DNA of 64,000 nucleotides from assembly GCA_963783355.1 (NCBI GenBank), contig CAWANF010000001.1, forward strand, positions 124,001-188,000, in the 5' to 3' direction. Below, in pieces: positions 62,725 through 64,000 of the stretch. Made by a program: the position numbers and the translations under genes. Below the pieces are notes generated by a model that saw only the letters and a list, made by a program, of their open reading frames with translations, was not told where the DNA came from and searched no databases. Position 1 is the first letter of the stretch, and every line of letters starts with the position of its first letter. This DNA comes from CAWANF01 sp963783355 (GTDB lineage: Bacteria > Bacteroidota > Rhodothermia > Balneolales > DATFMH01).

Positions 62725-64000
62725 ATGAAGATAAAATTACCAATCTTCATCTGTGCATTTGTGTGGGTATTGTTGATTCTGTGTTTCTCGCAGAATTCCT
62801 ATGCGCAGCAGTTTACGGTAAAGGGAAGAGTTAAAGATGGTCAAACTAATGAAGCTCTGCCTGGTGTAAATGTGCTGGTAAAAGGAACAACGATCGGAGC
62901 AGCAACGGATACCAAGGGGAATTATGTATTAAATGTGCGTTCCGGAAATGATACTCTTATAGTTTCATATATTGGGTATCAGAAGAAGATTATCCCTATT
63001 AAAAACAGGCATACAATTAATGTTGGTTTGGTGGCGCAGGCCATAAGCGGCCAGCAATTGGTTGTGGTTGGCTATGGTACTCAAAGTCAGGCAACATTAA
63101 CAGCCTCTGTTGGCAAAGTTTCCGGAGATCAGGTTTCAAAAAGCCCTTCGCCTAATGTTACCAGTAGTCTTGAAGGACAAATCCCGGGTTTAACCATTAA
63201 TCAGCGTTCCGGTGAACCCGGCAGGGATAATCCTAATATTTTGATTCGCGGAATGGGTACTTTGAACGACAATACTCCACTTATACTCGTTGATGGCGTG
63301 CCTCAAAGCGAGGATTTAATGAGCAAGCTAAATTCGGAAGACATTAAAAGTGTAACGGTACTAAAAGGGGCCTCGGCCGCTATTTATGGTGCACGCGCGG
63401 CAAATGGCGTTATTTTGATAACTACAAAAGATGGTCAAAAAGGAAAGACTCGTTTTAATGTATCCTACAGTTCGGCTTTTCAGAGTCTAACACAGGTTCC
63501 GAAAGTATTAGATGCTGCAACGTTTGCACAAGCGTATGATGAAGCTGACTGGTATCGGGCAGGCCGGCCCCCATTAAACCAATTCACGCCTACATACACG
63601 GCTGAAGCCATTCAGAAATATAAGGACGGATCCGATCCTATTTTATATCCTAACACGAACTGGGTGAAAGAAGCAGTAAAACCTTATTCTCTTCAGCAAC
63701 ATTTGAATCTTCAGGCGAGTGGAGGATCGGATAAAGTCACTTATCTGCTCTCCTTTGGAATGATTAACCAGGATGGGAATTTCCGGGATAATCCGACTAA
63801 ATATCAGCAATTTGATGTACGAACAAATGTGAATGCCAACCTGACAAAGGATTTTAAGCTAAGTGCTAATATATATACTACTATTAGTAACCAGGACCAT
63901 ACGCCCATAGGTACTAGTGTTAACTTAGTTAACATACTGCAGGCACCGCCCAACATCGTAGCGGTTTACCCGAACGGTTTAATTGGGCCCGGCAGGCTGC
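62725..64000 (+). CDS. SusC/RagA-type TonB-linked outer membrane receptor (5' part)
   Basis: ATG 62725 is preceded by a strong AAAGGAGG and starts a signal peptide (MKIKLPIFICAF... ending in SYAQ). Then come the carboxypeptidase-D regulatory-like domain (TVKGRVKDGQTNEALPGVNV, about residues 32-115), the SusC signature near VVVGYGTQ, and the plug domain (SLEGQIPGLTINQRSG, ILIRGMGTLND, LILVDGVP, KGASAAIYGARAANGVILITTK). The beta-barrel begins at about residue 245 and runs past the window edge, so only 425 codons are seen. The frame is intact. SusC proteins import oligosaccharides, normally with a SusD partner, which would lie beyond this window. Confidence 0.92.
   Translation, partial: MKIKLPIFICAFVWVLLILCFSQNSYAQQFTVKGRVKDGQTNEALPGVNVLVKGTTIGAATDTKGNYVLNVRSGNDTLIVSYIGYQKKIIPIKNRHTINVGLVAQAISGQQLVVVGYGTQSQATLTASVGKVSGDQVSKSPSPNVTSSLEGQIPGLTINQRSGEPGRDNPNILIRGMGTLNDNTPLILVDGVPQSEDLMSKLNSEDIKSVTVLKGASAAIYGARAANGVILITTKDGQKGKTRFNVSYSSAFQSLTQVPKVLDAATFAQAYDEADWYRAGRPPLNQFTPTYTAEAIQKYKDGSDPILYPNTNWVKEAVKPYSLQQHLNLQASGGSDKVTYLLSFGMINQDGNFRDNPTKYQQFDVRTNVNANLTKDFKLSANIYTTISNQDHTPIGTSVNLVNILQAPPNIVAVYPNGLIGPGRL

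Noticed and set aside
1..64000. tRNA, rRNA and riboswitch genes
   Set aside because: No T-arm-like GTTCGA-type sequence in a cloverleaf context, no rRNA-like stretches and no recognised riboswitch core were found by reading; a covariance-model search would be decisive.
62725..64000. Missing SusD partner as a finding
   Set aside because: SusD normally follows SusC, and the window ends inside susC, so absence cannot be judged.

Overview
This 64 kb window looks like a chromosome segment from a free-living Gram-negative bacterium of the FCB group, in an Ignavibacteria / Calditrichota / Marinimicrobia / KSB1-like lineage. The base composition is AT-leaning (roughly 40% G+C by eye). Pointers are: exported proteins ending in the NPFNPTT...MILIK sorting domain (type IX secretion style), PorV/PorQ-type and TonB-dependent outer-membrane proteins, a SusC-type receptor, a bacillithiol deacetylase, LptE, and weak or absent Shine-Dalgarno sequences before many genes. 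IspG is of the short bacterial type, without the large insertion usual in Bacteroidetes/Chlorobi, which argues against a core Bacteroidetes genome. No rRNA, tRNA, CRISPR array, transposase or phage gene was seen.

Layout. 1-840: tail of an unknown gene, then bshB1 on the minus strand with a one-base frameshift. 1067-8553: two FtsX/MacB-type permeases, a three-gene YqjD/YqjE/YqjK-like membrane cluster, then TolC, MacA-like adaptor and LolD/MacB-like ATPase, closed by a strong hairpin. 8702-13157: CrtI-like oxidoreductase, two rhomboid proteases, ispG. 13546-31142: a glucan-utilisation region with a parvulin lipoprotein, TonB receptor, 1255-residue secreted protein, PorV-like protein, multi-domain starch-binding protein (frameshifted before its sorting domain), LacI-type regulator and two GH13 amylases. 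31238-41616: a thioredoxin-fold protein without cysteines, pabC-pabB, a MoxR-type ATPase, a repeat-rich spacer, rpmE, TANGO2-like, metallo-beta-lactamase-fold hydrolase, TPR protein, lptE, sigma-54 activator and DsbA-like protein. 41642-45380 (minus strand): miaB, an unknown gene, pyrE, pgpA, pgsA. 45533-53895: cinA, an outer-membrane barrel protein, ftsX, a Fur-family regulator, acyl-CoA ligase, thioredoxin, a 4-TM protein and ppa. 54054-58518: DUF1499 protein, then an apparent operon of a glycine-rich repeat surface protein, ECF sigma factor, putative anti-sigma protein and DUF4097-type protein. 58918-64000: a second sugar locus with small membrane protein, Na+/solute symporter, LacI-type regulator (frameshifted) and the start of a SusC-type receptor.

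How the genes work together. The 13.6-31.1 kb region reads as a cell-surface alpha-glucan system: extracellular amylases and a starch-binding protein (two with the sorting domain), a TonB receptor for uptake and a local LacI regulator. The right-end locus has three near-identical operator-like sites (TCAAACGATTGYGCAAG type) placed between the symporter, LacI and SusC genes, which predicts one small regulon. The 54.6-58.5 kb cluster joins envelope repeat proteins to an ECF sigma/anti-sigma pair. The order miaB / sigma-54 activator / lptE / TPR matches a gene neighbourhood known from Bacteroidetes, here with a dsbA-like gene inserted in the opposite direction.

Three genes (bshB1, the starch-binding protein and the right-hand lacI) each need removal of exactly one base, each time from a short same-base run, to restore a full-length family member. 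This pattern suggests assembly or sequencing error more than three independent gene losses, but the sequence alone cannot decide.
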